This document shows positions 12,101-64,000 of a DNA stretch of 64,000 bases, piece after piece. Under the pieces are notes generated by a model. The model saw only the letters and a list, made by a program, of their open reading frames with translations, was not told the origin of the DNA and made no database searches. How positions within the stretch are numbered: the first letter of the stretch is position 1; every line of letters starts with the position of its first letter. Made by a program: the position numbers and the translations under genes. Origin of the DNA: Elysia chlorotica (taxonomy: Eukaryota > Mollusca > Gastropoda > Plakobranchidae); contig RQTK01000055.1 of the NCBI GenBank assembly GCA_003991915.1, forward strand, positions 690,092 to 754,091. Direction: 5' to 3'.

Positions 12101-14239
12101 GCATGTGTGACACTAAATCGTAATGCAATGTTAGCAATTCACAATGAACAACAATGAATGGATAGTGATCTTTATTTTGTCTATTGAGTTGGCATGCACG
12201 TTGTGCACTTTTTTTTTCTGATAAAAAAAGAAGAGGTTGAAAATAAAATATCCTGCCCATTCTTGAGTAGAAAAAAGAAAAAGCTATAAGTAGTTAGATC
12301 AATTGCACATATATTAAAATCAATATTTACCCCAAGTAAGCATTCATGCTGTGCAGTTGTTTAGGTAAAGGTTCCTTTGAGTTCATCTCAAAAATGTTTA
12401 GTTTTTGAAGTTCTCGAGCCTGTAGAAAGAGACAAAAAATTTTTTTTTTTTTTTTAGTATTATATATCACTTTGGAAAATCATGTCATTCTTGAAGATAA
12501 TGTAGGGATAAATAAAACACTTTCCTAAACTGCCTAAACCATATTCCATGTCAAACTTTGAATTGTATATAAAGTAAAGGAAAAAACTTGATACCTTAGT
12601 CAATAATGATGCCTTTCAATCAGAGATTACTTACATGCTCATATTTAGAAGATCAACTCTCAGTATTCTAAAACTTTCACCTCTCAAGAATTCATGCCAC
12701 ATACATTATATTTATAAAGAGCATTTATAACATAGATCACAACATTGCCCCATTTGCCCAGATTATATTATATAATAAATGGGGGGAGAGCTGAGGGAGT
12801 GCAGAGAATCCTGCGTCGGAAGCCGCTGTTCTACCCCAGGGCTACCTTGCCCCCCGACTGAGGAAGAATGAGCTGCTTATTTTAGCAAAAACGTTCTTTT
12901 CACTTACTTGTGACATTAGATCATCCCCTCTCACAACACCTATTTTCAGGTCAACGTTTTCTGCTTTGCAGACTTCACGCAAAGCCTTAGCACAGCCTAA
13001 AGGGTTTATACCACCAGCGTTGGCAATCAGTTTGACCCCTGTAATGAAAGAATCAAATCCGATCTCTAACTTACACTGTGCAAGTCCATGGTAAAAAATC
13101 ATTCGCAGACTTAAAAGCAAGTGTGAAAAATATATATACAAGATGGGAGTTGTTATAAACTGAAGCTGAAAAGCTAACAACAACGCTAAAGAGATGTAAC
13201 AGGGAATGTAAACAGTAAAGATCTAAAAACAAATCTACCTGCAAATGAAGTGGCAACTTTTGTAATTTCCATTCTTGGTTACATCTTCACCTCATACACT
13301 GATACTTATTATCAAGTCTCTCCATGACAGAAAAAATCCCTCAAAGAATTTGTCACCAATCTCCAGGTGCTTATCATTATGAGACTCCTTGAAAAAAGTG
13401 TTTTTCAAGTTTTAAAATGCCAACAATTAGTTAGAGGCTTTAAATAGCAGAAAATTGACCAATTCAGAGACACTGTGTAAAAACAACATTTCTAGTGATA
13501 TGTATTACATAGAACTACTGATGAAATAAACAACAATTTTAACATATCCAACCTTTTCTTTTTATGTCTTTGATGAATGGAGCGGCACTCACTTGCACAA
13601 AATCTGGAGTGTATCCCATTGCCTTAAAAAAAGTAGCACATGTATAGAAAAACAATTCACTATTAGTATTCAATATAAATTTGAACTCTTTGTCATGAAA
13701 ACAATAATTTCTACTCATCGATGACTGTTTTGAACGAAACCGTGTTGGGTTATTTGAACTTTGCTCCCCCCACCACCTTCCACAGGTATCTATAGATCTT
13801 TTAGATCATGATTCATAAATTTGCAATACAATGTATGTTTTCAGTTCTAGGGGACAGCTTAAAACATTATTTTAACCCAAGTTTTACTACACAGTGACTG
13901 CTAAAGTTTAAAAAAATGGGAGTTGTTGCGTATGAAAAATATATATTTAAATATGAACCCATAGTTTCTTTCTCTTAAAGCAGATTGCACTGCACTGTTT
14001 ATGTAGTTGCATCGTAACGATTGTAAAAGAATTATAAAAATTATCGTATGTCAAATAATGACGAGAAAAAATGCCTCATATTCCTAATATTATATCTTAC
14101 TGGATTCTTCTTTCGAGCTGCTGTTAGAAGGGACATTGTTATTTCTGACAAGTAGTCAAATACAATGTAGTTCAACTTTGCGCCATATATGAGCTGGGGA
14201 GCTGCAGAAATTTAAAAAAGGGATTGACATTAATATATG

Positions 14240-14295
<56 letters not shown>

Positions 14296-15044
14296 GATGA
14301 GACACACACACACACACAAAGACATTCAGGAGATGAAGAAAATATTGATAAATAATAAATTCAAACAGAAAGAGGAACAGGAGGTAAACAAACTTCTTCT
14401 TTGTGCCTAAACGAAGTAATTTAAAAACAAACTCATAGTATCATGCGGTGCTGAATTGCAAATCCATGTAAAATTACAGCAAGTTTATTGAAAACATTAG
14501 GTAGAAATAAAAATATATCTGAACTTGATAATAAGGTTAAGTCCCTTTGAGTTGACTCGTTTGACTTGATAGGAAAAAAAAAGAAGCAAAGCTGAAACTT
14601 TGCTCAAGGGAGGGGAGGGTGATGAATTGTAGGAAATAAATTCTTCATAATGATTGGAAGGCGGTTAAAAATTACTTTTTCATCAATGCATTCTACTGAC
14701 ACGGTTGTGAAATTAAAATGCATTGTTAATTAATATTAGCTGCATCCTAAATTTAGACAGGTAACTGCAGACTCCAAAGTCCATTAACAGACTGAAGATA
14801 AGACTAAGATAAGAAGCATACAATGACTAGATCTATCTCTATCTCAAACCACACCTGCGCATGCAGTGTCTCCCCAAAATCCACTCGCACATCCTATTTT
14901 CACAACTTTTCCCTTAAGAACATGTTCGTGGAGCTGGCGTTTAGAATATTGAAACTTGATGATACTATACGTGAGAGGTAAGGCACGGCTTTTAAACAGA
15001 TGTTTGTATGAGTGTAAGGAACGTAAACATTGAAGTCCGGCCAT
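104..15044 (-). CDS. AtuA-family (DUF1446) protein, 18-exon gene, possibly disrupted
   Basis: Coding exons in transcript order: 15044-14855, 14201-14101, 13622-13553, 13038-12908, 12419-12331, 11189-11090, 10882-10839, 10533-10456, 10021-9907, 7405-7299, 6625-6544, 5657-5555, 4543-4504, 4124-4073, 3836-3620, 2595-2481, 1798-1708, 199-104. The visible protein is about 606 residues. Family hallmarks seen in order: [10 protein letters not shown] near the N-terminus, [45 protein letters not shown], and [13 protein letters not shown] plus a GGGG-containing C-terminal domain. AtuA is known from bacterial acyclic-terpene (citronellol/geraniol) catabolism; the animal substrate is not known to me. Residues 1-40 are basic and hydroxylated with no acidic residue before E40, suggesting a mitochondrial presequence. 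All junctions keep phase except exon 9 to 10, where about 45-50 conserved residues are missing. The family call is firm; intactness is not. Confidence 0.88.
402..428 (+). repeat. 27-bp direct repeat, left copy
   Basis: This 27-bp sequence (core TGATGTAGTAAATG, ending TTTAAC) recurs exactly at 1531-1557. The left copy ends at the TTAA and first base of the piggyBac-type element. It is far longer than the 4-bp TTAA duplication. Confidence 0.8.
428..1470 (+). mobile_element. piggyBac-type element, internally deleted (TTAA target)
   Basis: A 1043-bp insertion flanked by TTAA at 424-427 and 1471-1474, with exact 12-bp terminal inverted repeats CCTTTTCACATC. The left end has a 19-bp palindrome at 443-461 (9-bp arms) and GC-rich CACCGC repeats. 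A reading frame from 681 (or ATG 738) gives [17 protein letters not shown] followed by an acidic D/E/S stretch, resembling the N-terminus of piggyBac-type transposases. There is no catalytic core, so it is a non-autonomous derivative. It lies in the last intron of the AtuA-like gene. Confidence 0.72.
738..1031 (+). pseudogene. transposase N-terminal remnant in the piggyBac-type element
   Basis: The start at [20 protein letters not shown] (738) is followed by [14 protein letters not shown] acidic sequence to a TAG at 1029-1031. More acidic coding-like sequence follows after the stop to about 1180. It lacks the DDE/D catalytic region, so it is decayed. An earlier in-frame ATG at 681 is possible. 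Confidence 0.5.
1531..1557 (+). repeat. 27-bp direct repeat, right copy
   Basis: Exact copy of 402-428, lying 57 bp beyond the right TTAA of the piggyBac-type element. Confidence 0.8.
1708..1798 (-). CDS. AtuA-like exon 17 (GGGG motif)
   Basis: Encodes [20 protein letters not shown] then [11 protein letters not shown], matching the conserved .LN....L.GGG..SL..D.QGK motif. Acceptor ACCAG, donor GTTTGA. Confidence 0.9.
2481..2595 (-). CDS. AtuA-like exon 16
   Basis: Encodes [20 protein letters not shown] and [18 protein letters not shown], typical of the small C-terminal domain. Acceptor CAACAG, donor GTCAGT. The acceptor's upstream tract is the TGTGTTGTAG-containing motif that abuts the repeat at 2640. 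Confidence 0.88.
2640..2880 (+). repeat. piggyBac-related repeat, copy A
   Basis: Starts with TTAA at 2636-2639 followed by CCTTTTCACAT, nearly the terminal repeat of the element at 428. The body (GGCCTATTC..., a GTGTGCAGATCA motif, ACGAGAGCGTATC) is related to 6737-7080. No right terminus was recognised. Confidence 0.5.
3620..3836 (-). CDS. AtuA-like exon 15 (linker and [13 protein letters not shown])
   Basis: Starts IEVDVDG, runs through a Pro/Asn-rich linker and ends [18 protein letters not shown] plus one base of Gly. The RSGDKG motif starts the C-terminal AtuA-like domain. Acceptor GTCCAG, donor GTGAGG. The linker (about 40 residues) probably separates the two domains. Confidence 0.9.
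4073..4124 (-). CDS. AtuA-like exon 14 (52 bp)
   Basis: Encodes [18 protein letters not shown], the family P.....F.F...K. segment. Acceptor CCTCAG, donor GTAAGT. Confidence 0.83.
4504..4543 (-). CDS. AtuA-like exon 13 (40-bp small exon)
   Basis: Encodes [13 protein letters not shown], the Gly-rich family motif following REIAPAG. Acceptor TTTTTCAG, donor GTAAGT; phases fit both neighbours. Confidence 0.85.
5555..5657 (-). CDS. AtuA-like exon 12 (PREVV...IAPAG)
   Basis: Encodes [20 protein letters not shown] then [18 protein letters not shown] and REIAPAG are family hallmarks. Acceptor CCACCAG, donor GTGTGT. GC-rich relative to its introns. Confidence 0.9.
5700..5850 (-). mobile_element. decayed tRNA-derived SINE copy
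   Basis: Shares the body of the SINE at 11311-11540 in the same orientation (CTGACAATGTTAGGTGCTGC, GTCTTGTCTCAGCC, ACTGACAC), with many substitutions. It abuts the acceptor side of AtuA-like exon 12. Confidence 0.5.
6249..6486 (+). repeat. direct repeat pair containing a 16-bp palindrome
   Basis: Two copies of a GTAACTTTACGTAAA-centred segment followed by TTGGCAWCGCTGT and GACAG, at about 6255-6300 and 6441-6486. In the second copy AACTTTACGTAAAGTT (6446-6461) is a perfect palindrome; the first carries one change. Possibly ends of an unrecognised element. Confidence 0.55.
6544..6625 (-). CDS. AtuA-like exon 11
   Basis: Encodes [20 protein letters not shown] followed by VLGGDRRP, the family segment with DF....+.EVLG. 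Acceptor TTGTAG; donor taken as GTACAG because it is the choice that keeps phase with exon 12. Confidence 0.78.
6737..7080 (+). repeat. piggyBac-related repeat, copy B
   Basis: Diverged copy of 2640-2880: CTTTTCATAT start, AAGGCCTATTC, GCATGCAGATCATTAC, CACAAGGGCATATCGATGAG. The left end is decayed and no TTAA is preserved. It lies between AtuA-like exons 11 and 10. Confidence 0.45.
7299..7405 (-). CDS. AtuA-like exon 10 (SATYASGYR motif)
   Basis: Encodes [20 protein letters not shown] and then [16 protein letters not shown], matching the family VS.TY..GY+.....I.GP.A..KA segment. Acceptor TCTAG, donor GTATTT. The family residues that should precede it (YEIGDP through about Y+) are not found between here and exon 9. 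Confidence 0.88.
7678..9484. repeat. 24-bp minisatellite, 73 apparently identical units
   Basis: From 7729 to 9480 the 24-bp unit CATTATTACTACTATTATTA + TTAT repeats 73 times with no difference that I can see (the 60-base lines alternate between two patterns). An ATT-rich lead-in precedes it (7678-7728). It lies between AtuA-like exons 9 and 10. Both strands are open (Y7H repeats one way, I/V/M the other), a trivial result of period 24 being divisible by 3. Confidence 0.98.
9697..9810. repeat. 57-bp tandem duplication
   Basis: Two adjacent 57-bp units (9697-9753, 9754-9810) sharing CGTTTATCAAATA and a perfect ACAAATGTGACACTATTTCA segment. It lies in the same AtuA-like intron as the 24-bp array. 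Confidence 0.85.
9907..10021 (-). CDS. AtuA-like exon 9, 3' end apparently replaced
   Basis: Encodes [20 protein letters not shown] then [18 protein letters not shown], a clean family match (PI...DG.F...K..GTGG.V...TVAEQLL). Family members continue with YEIGDP. Here the frame instead runs FMDSYPSKR to a TGA at 9877-9879, with no consensus donor nearby. The 31 bp at 9875-9905 recur with one mismatch in an intron of the same gene (11001-11031), so the exon end looks like a rearrangement junction. Confidence 0.8.
10456..10533 (-). CDS. AtuA-like exon 8
   Basis: Encodes [20 protein letters not shown] then WHKVKDW, matching the family GH.IECG.Q.TGG motif. Acceptor TTTTCAG, donor GTAAGT; ends in phase 2, closed by the first base of exon 9. 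Confidence 0.92.
10716..10832. repeat. 58-bp tandem duplication
   Basis: Two 58-bp units starting CCTTTATTGAACTT (10716 and 10774), each with TGATCACAGTAAGGAGAGGG and an A tract. The second abuts the donor of AtuA-like exon 7. Confidence 0.85.
10839..10882 (-). CDS. AtuA-like exon 7 (44 bp)
   Basis: Short exon encoding [14 protein letters not shown] plus two bases of a Ser codon, matching the conserved FGW..DD.D.LAAG segment. Acceptor TTTCAG, donor GTAGAT. Confidence 0.88.
11001..11031. repeat. intronic copy of the AtuA-like exon 9 3' end segment
   Basis: 31 bp matching 9875-9905 with one mismatch (AGTCAACGTTTTGAGGGAT...GAATCCATAA). It sits between AtuA-like exons 7 and 6 and marks a local duplication or shared repeat. 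Confidence 0.75.
11090..11189 (-). CDS. AtuA-like exon 6 (ITGRCTDSA motif)
   Basis: Encodes [20 protein letters not shown] followed by [14 protein letters not shown], the most recognisable AtuA motif. Acceptor CTTTCAG; donor GTGATA is weaker than average. The phase closes the split Gly codon from exon 5. Confidence 0.92.
11311..11540 (-). mobile_element. tRNA-derived SINE with 14-bp target-site duplication
   Basis: Flanked by GGAGTACACCTTAG (11297-11310) and GGAGTACACCTCAG (11541-11554), 13 of 14 matching. On the minus strand it begins GGGGGGCTTCCGACGC, has a B-box-like GGATTCGAGCCC, then ACTGGTTGGGTCGGTGTCAG, and ends in GTTGAGT-type repeats. The A-box part of the head is deleted. It serves as the reference copy for the other SINE fragments listed. 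Confidence 0.8.
12331..12419 (-). CDS. AtuA-like exon 5
   Basis: Encodes [20 protein letters not shown] then [10 protein letters not shown], matching the family segment ending in NAYLGA. Acceptor CTACAG, donor GTAAAT; ends in phase 2. Confidence 0.88.
12799..12855 (-). mobile_element. SINE head fragment
   Basis: On the minus strand GGGGGGCAAGGTAGCCCTGG then GGTAGAACAGCGGCTTCCGACGC matches the 5' head of the SINE at 30004, including the A-box-like segment. It is truncated before the B box. It lies next to the 3' side of AtuA-like exon 4. Confidence 0.65.
12908..13038 (-). CDS. AtuA-like exon 4 (NAGGINPLG motif)
   Basis: Encodes [20 protein letters not shown] and a further stretch ending [11 protein letters not shown], a highly conserved core segment. 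Acceptor TTACAG, donor GTAAGT; completes a split Gly codon and ends in phase 0. Confidence 0.92.
13553..13622 (-). CDS. AtuA-like exon 3
   Basis: Encodes [20 protein letters not shown] and a few more residues, the family segment just before the NAGG motif. The acceptor is TTTAAG; the donor GTTGGA is weak but keeps phase with exon 4. Confidence 0.85.
14101..14201 (-). CDS. AtuA-like exon 2
   Basis: Acceptor TTTCTGCAG, donor GTAAGAT. It encodes a stretch containing [20 protein letters not shown], matching the family region where the equivalent of DYLAEVTM follows the GFWGD motif. It enters in phase 1 and leaves in phase 0. Confidence 0.9.
14247..14292. repeat. (GA)n microsatellite
   Basis: An uninterrupted GA run, followed by ATGAGATGAG and a short (CA)n. 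Confidence 0.95.
14855..15044 (-). CDS. AtuA-like exon 1 (start, presequence, GFWGDT motif)
   Basis: Begins [10 protein letters not shown] at 15044 and ends in phase 1 before a GTGTGG donor. Residues 1-40 are rich in K, R, S and aromatics, like a mitochondrial targeting peptide. [12 protein letters not shown] (about residues 49-60) is the conserved N-terminal motif of the family. This is the first ATG in frame in a sensible context; an overlapping frame from 15082 is a shadow. Confidence 0.88.
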
Positions 15045-15516
15045 GTTGATTGTTTATATGGCAGGTTTATGAGGTGTTGCATGTCTCATACAAAAACTTG
15101 GATTTTTTCATCTGAGAGTGGGCGATACTTTGCTTCTTTTATTCGTATGTGGTACAGATAAATGTAGTAATTTCATATAACCAGTCTTTGAAAAATTTAA
15201 TTGAGTTTATAATCCGATGTTTAGCTACAAAGTATCAGACCATAGAATGAAGTAAGGTTGCTCGTATTAGTAATAATCAGCTTTAAATTAAATTTTATTA
15301 GGCCAAAATATCTCTCAGCTTGGTTAGAGATACGCATGCGTGATCACATGACGTTGATGACTAGCAGACAATATGGAGGATGATGTGTTGTAAATAATGA
15401 GGGGAGCTGAAGAAACTGCAGTAAACGAGAAAGACTTTTAAACGTGGAAAGTTATCCTTTACACAAGTTGCATTTGAGCTTTTTATTGTTGTCCAAGCAC
15501 ACATATAATTTCCATC
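15045..15516. promoter_or_regulatory. shared intergenic region of divergent genes
   Basis: The 472 bp between the start codons of the AtuA-like gene (minus) and the JIP3/4 gene (plus) must hold both 5' UTRs and promoters. No obvious TATA box in a clear position. It holds the palindrome CGCATGCG (15333-15340), like an NRF1 half-site, and GATCACATGAC (15342-15352), containing a CACATG E-box variant. The role of these motifs is inference. Confidence 0.5.
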
Positions 15517-60408
<44,892 letters not shown>

Positions 60409-60496
60409 GTGAGTCAGTCTGTAGGAAGCCTGCGTTTGATTTTTTTTCTCGTTTCGTTTTGTTTGTCTGTGGATTTCTTTCTAACTTGTTGATACT

Positions 60497-60569
60497 CTCT
60501 CTCTCTCTCGCTTTTTCTCTCTATTTAATAATCTCTCTCTCTCTCTAATTCCGTGAACTCTCTTTTTTG

Positions 60570-60630
<61 letters not shown>

Positions 60631-60760
60631 CTTTCTCCCTCTAACTCTCTGAAACTCTCTTTTTTGTTTTCCTCTCTCCTTGTCTCTTTCTCTCTCTAAC
60701 CCCCTGCGTCTCTGTCTATCTCTTTACATCATCTTTCTCTCTATTTCTCCCTCTTTTATT
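60497..60760. repeat. (CT)n and (CTAT)n low-complexity tract
   Basis: Long CT runs, longest at about 60578-60613, with ATCT units and a repeated AACTCTCTTTTTTGTTTTCC phrase. Confidence 0.93.
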
Positions 60761-62299
60761 TTTTTTTCTTCTAAGTGGGAAGTTTAAAATGACAAAAACA
60801 ATGTAGCTGAATTTTGTTTATGTTATTGTTTGTTTTGCGATGGATTTTGTTGCCTTTTGGGTTTGTACTTAAATTATTGCACACTTATAGTTTCATTGAT
60901 TTCAAAATGCAGTTTTTTAGTTGAAAAAAATTCAACCTCCCGGACTTGCTTTGGTTGGTCTCAGTTTTCATATATCTCATTTATCTGTCGTATACTCACT
61001 TAATTGGCTGAAAGTGGAAGATGTTTTGTAGTGCTCATGAAAATCAGCAAATTCCTTCCTTTGTTGTCTCTTCTAAGAAGCTCTCTTGTGCTCTTCTTCT
61101 TTAACTCTGATGTACTTAACCAAGTAATTTTTTTACTGATTGGCATCAATACTCTTAGTTATACTTATATTTGCCTTGAATGTTGTCTATCAATAACCCC
61201 TTTGTTTGTATAACATTTTATCTTACATCAATGGTTGTATTTTTCAATCTTCTTATTCTTTTCTTTATTACCCAATTTTAAACAAAGAATGCTAAGAGCC
61301 ATATAAGTATCACTTTTGTACTACATTATAAAATATATTAAATTTTTACTTGACTGTCAAAACTGCAATATCCCAAATGAAAATATCTATCTCTGTGTGA
61401 AGAAGGGGAACTTGCCTAGGGTCAGTGTTGAGATAGAAATAGCATTGATATTGTTCCTCTGTAAAAAGCAGTGAAACACACAACAGCCAGCTTTCCCTTG
61501 AAAGGTTCTAGTTGAGTATTGACAAAATAAGGAAAACTCTGCTTAGTTGTACAAACTTGCTACCTCAATTCTATTTGACTACAAATATAAAATAATATAC
61601 TGCTATTGAATCGGGTTGTTTTTTTTGGATTAGTAGTTGTTGAGTTTTTGTCATTGTTTTTAGAGAGCACAGTTGACAATTGTTTCAATACATTTCACAT
61701 GTTGGGATTAATGGCTCAAAATAAAGGAAGAAAGGAAGGAGGAGAGGAGGAGTAAAATCTTGCTCATGGGGATTTCTTAGATAAAATCTTTTTACTTATG
61801 TTACAAAAATTTTGTTAGAAAGGTTATAGTAGTAGTACTTAAGTAAAAGTAGATCATGAAGGTGCTCAGAATGTCATTTTTGTACACATATTGTTGATTT
61901 GAATAGTTGATTACTTAAGTGATGAGAATCTAGACTGTTAAGAGTTCCTGAAGTGGTTTTGCATCATTTGTCTAACTCATTTGAGATAAAAATGATTAGA
62001 TTGAAGAATAATTTTGATTTATATCTGGGTAGCTTTTTGTTGGTTTGTTGTTTGTTTTCTTTTCTTTTTTTTGTTTCAGTGTTTTGTAACTCTCTTCAGA
62101 TTACTTATCTGAATTTCTATTTGTTTTAAATGTATGCGTGCAAGAGTTGTTTAGCCTCAGCTGTCTACTGGGGGCCATGCATTATAACTTAGAACAAGTA
62201 GTGGTAACTATATATAGAGGGTATTACTGTGTTTTAGATTCTGAGATCTTTGCTTAGTAGTCAAGACAGAACCAAAGACCATTTGAGATGTTTTTGCAG

Positions 62300-62353
62300 T
62301 GAGATCAACTCGATTTGGAGAATGCACCGTGTCCGATTCTTTCCTTGAGGGAG
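62300..62353 (+). CDS. possible additional JIP3/4 exon (low support)
   Basis: After TTTTTGCAG, 54 bp encode VRSTRFGECTVSDSFLEG and end at a GTGATG donor, phase 1 at both ends, compatible with exon 27. No homology recognised. It may be a lineage-specific or alternative exon, or chance. Confidence 0.25.
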
Positions 62354-64000
62354 GTGATGAAAACATTGCATTTTTTCTCTTGCAAATATCCCTGTGCCTT
62401 TTTTTTTTTTAAACCCATCTCACCTTTATTACCAACGAGTGCCGAGTGAACTTTTTTTGTTTTTGTTTACTGATGGGATGCTACTGAAGTTTGATTCCCC
62501 CTTTTTTTTTCGATAAGTAACAGCCTTATAGTTCATCTTGTTTTGCGTCATCCTTTTATTGATAATTTTTTTTGGTTTCCTAAATAACCAATCTGTGTAA
62601 GTTCACCTCGAAGAAAAAATATATAAATTCTTCTCAACCTTGTGAATAGTTATAATTGAAACATACATTTTAAGTTCTGCAGCTTTTCCTTGTAGTAATC
62701 TCAATGTGTGTTTTATGCCTCATTCTCCATGCACTCTATCAAGAGCCAACGTCAAAATCACATTCAACAGGTTAGGATTGTCGTCGATAGATCTCTGTTC
62801 TGTATTGTTATCATGATATAAATCGGCCTCGTTTCAATATGCTTTTGTTTCTTCCTTTATCCTGCACCATCTTTCCTCGTGTTATTTTTTTTTTTTACAC
62901 CCTCTCTCCATCTTTTTTTTTTTTTGGTTGTTCTCTTGCCTTCATGGAGTATCTTAGTATCTTGTCTTACTTTGTTTTTTACTTTTTTTTTCATCACTTA
63001 ATTTTTCAGCTGTTGAACAACCTGATAATACAAAATCGATATCATACCTCGGAGATCGGAAAAAAAGTGAATCCAGATTTTAATTCCTTCAAACTTTCTT
63101 GGAATAATTATTATCACATGGGCTTCAATCTCATTTGGCTTTCTTCAAAATTTACTAAAACATTTCATTCCTGATGTTAATGAGAAAAATTAATCCGCAT
63201 TTATTAAAAAGTCTTGCCTTAACAGAATAGCTTTTTATATACTTTTTTTTCCCTCTGCATTTTTCCCCCTTTGTAAAGGTTTAGTATCAATGCCACAAAA
63301 CTTGTAATTTAATCGTTGTTTTTTTTTTTTTTTGTTTTTTTTTAAGCTGATGATATTGAAGAATTATTTACTCTATGGAAAAAAAAAAGATATATATATA
63401 TATATTGAGTTTATCTAGAATTGCAAGCACAACTGACACTTCAAATTCTGGTTTGCTGTGAGCAAAGACATTGGCTTGTATGTGCGTGAGCTTTCAACTT
63501 GTGCTTTTATGCCGCCTGAATTTTTTTTGGTTTTTTTTAGGGAGTTTTTTTGTTTTTTTTGTGTTAGTCCAAGGAACTAAAAAAACAGTTCTAGTGAAAC
63601 AAAGGTTGTGACTGTATGTAAATTTTTTTTAATTATTTCTTTGATGTCCAATAATCCTACTCAATCGAGCTCACTCCACCATGACTCAGTAGATCTGACT
63701 GTAAGCTTGAGTTTTTAAACATGTACCTATGGCAGAAAAAACCCTTGCTCGCAATGTGCATTCACTTAGTCTTACGTTATTTTATGATGTGCTGATTTGC
63801 TGAAGTGCAAACAACACTGCTAATGGCAGTCAATCAAAAACTCCACAACATAGCTTTCTATACATGCCTTTTTTCTCTTCTATTTACATCTTGATTTTTT
63901 TTTGATTTTTTTTTTAGAACATACTCAAACTTGGTCAATGTTTTATGTCTTTTAGACAGAAGTAGATAGAAACTAAAATATTAACGTTTTTTTGTTGTTG

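Larger units (their letters stand above)
60409..64000 (+). other. JIP3/4 downstream intron to window end
   Basis: CT-rich start (see 60497-60630), then T-rich AT sequence with (TA)n at 63391. One weak exon candidate at 62300-62353. The conserved C-terminal propeller segment is not seen. Confidence 0.7.

Overview
The window is animal nuclear DNA. It is AT-rich and intron-dense, with short GT-AG exons, many microsatellites and minisatellites, and tRNA-derived SINEs. The proteins and repeats fit an invertebrate, most likely a lophotrochozoan such as a gastropod mollusc; this taxonomic placement is inference. It is eukaryotic, so there are no operons, Shine-Dalgarno sites or CRISPR arrays. Two N gaps (41726-42131 and 53338-53387) sit inside ATT/TAA triplet arrays.

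Two protein genes lie head to head, with about 470 bp between their start codons (15044 and 15517). Minus strand, 15044 down to 104: an AtuA-family (DUF1446) gene reconstructed as 18 exons, with an N-terminus that resembles a mitochondrial presequence. Every exon junction keeps phase except one. Between exon 9 (ends about 9907) and exon 10 (starts 7405) a conserved stretch of roughly 45-50 residues is missing. That interval instead holds a rearranged exon end and an array of 73 copies of a 24-bp unit. The gene may be broken, or the assembly may be wrong there.

Plus strand, 15517 to beyond 60408: the JIP3/JIP4 (SPAG9/MAPK8IP3, sunday driver) scaffold gene, reconstructed as 27 phase-consistent exons encoding about 1248 residues (RH1, coiled coils, RH2, WD40-type propeller). 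The last part of the propeller is outside the window or not recognised. The gene has several symmetric phase-1 small exons and a candidate alternative 3'-terminal exon (33880-34489) that would give a propeller-less isoform. Two 3' splice sites are built from tandem repeats (49386 and 60180).

The introns hold a piggyBac-type deletion derivative with TTAA ends (428-1470), a related repeat pair (2640 and 6737), a tRNA-derived SINE family with two copies flanked by clear target-site duplications, a decayed LINE reverse-transcriptase tail (55869-56090), a GCGCT-TATAAAT-(ATT)n retroposon family that seeds the triplet arrays, and many young local duplications of 33-700 bp. I found no evidence of a wholly new gene system. 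The observations most worth testing are the broken AtuA interval, the alternative JIP terminus and the repeat-derived splice sites.
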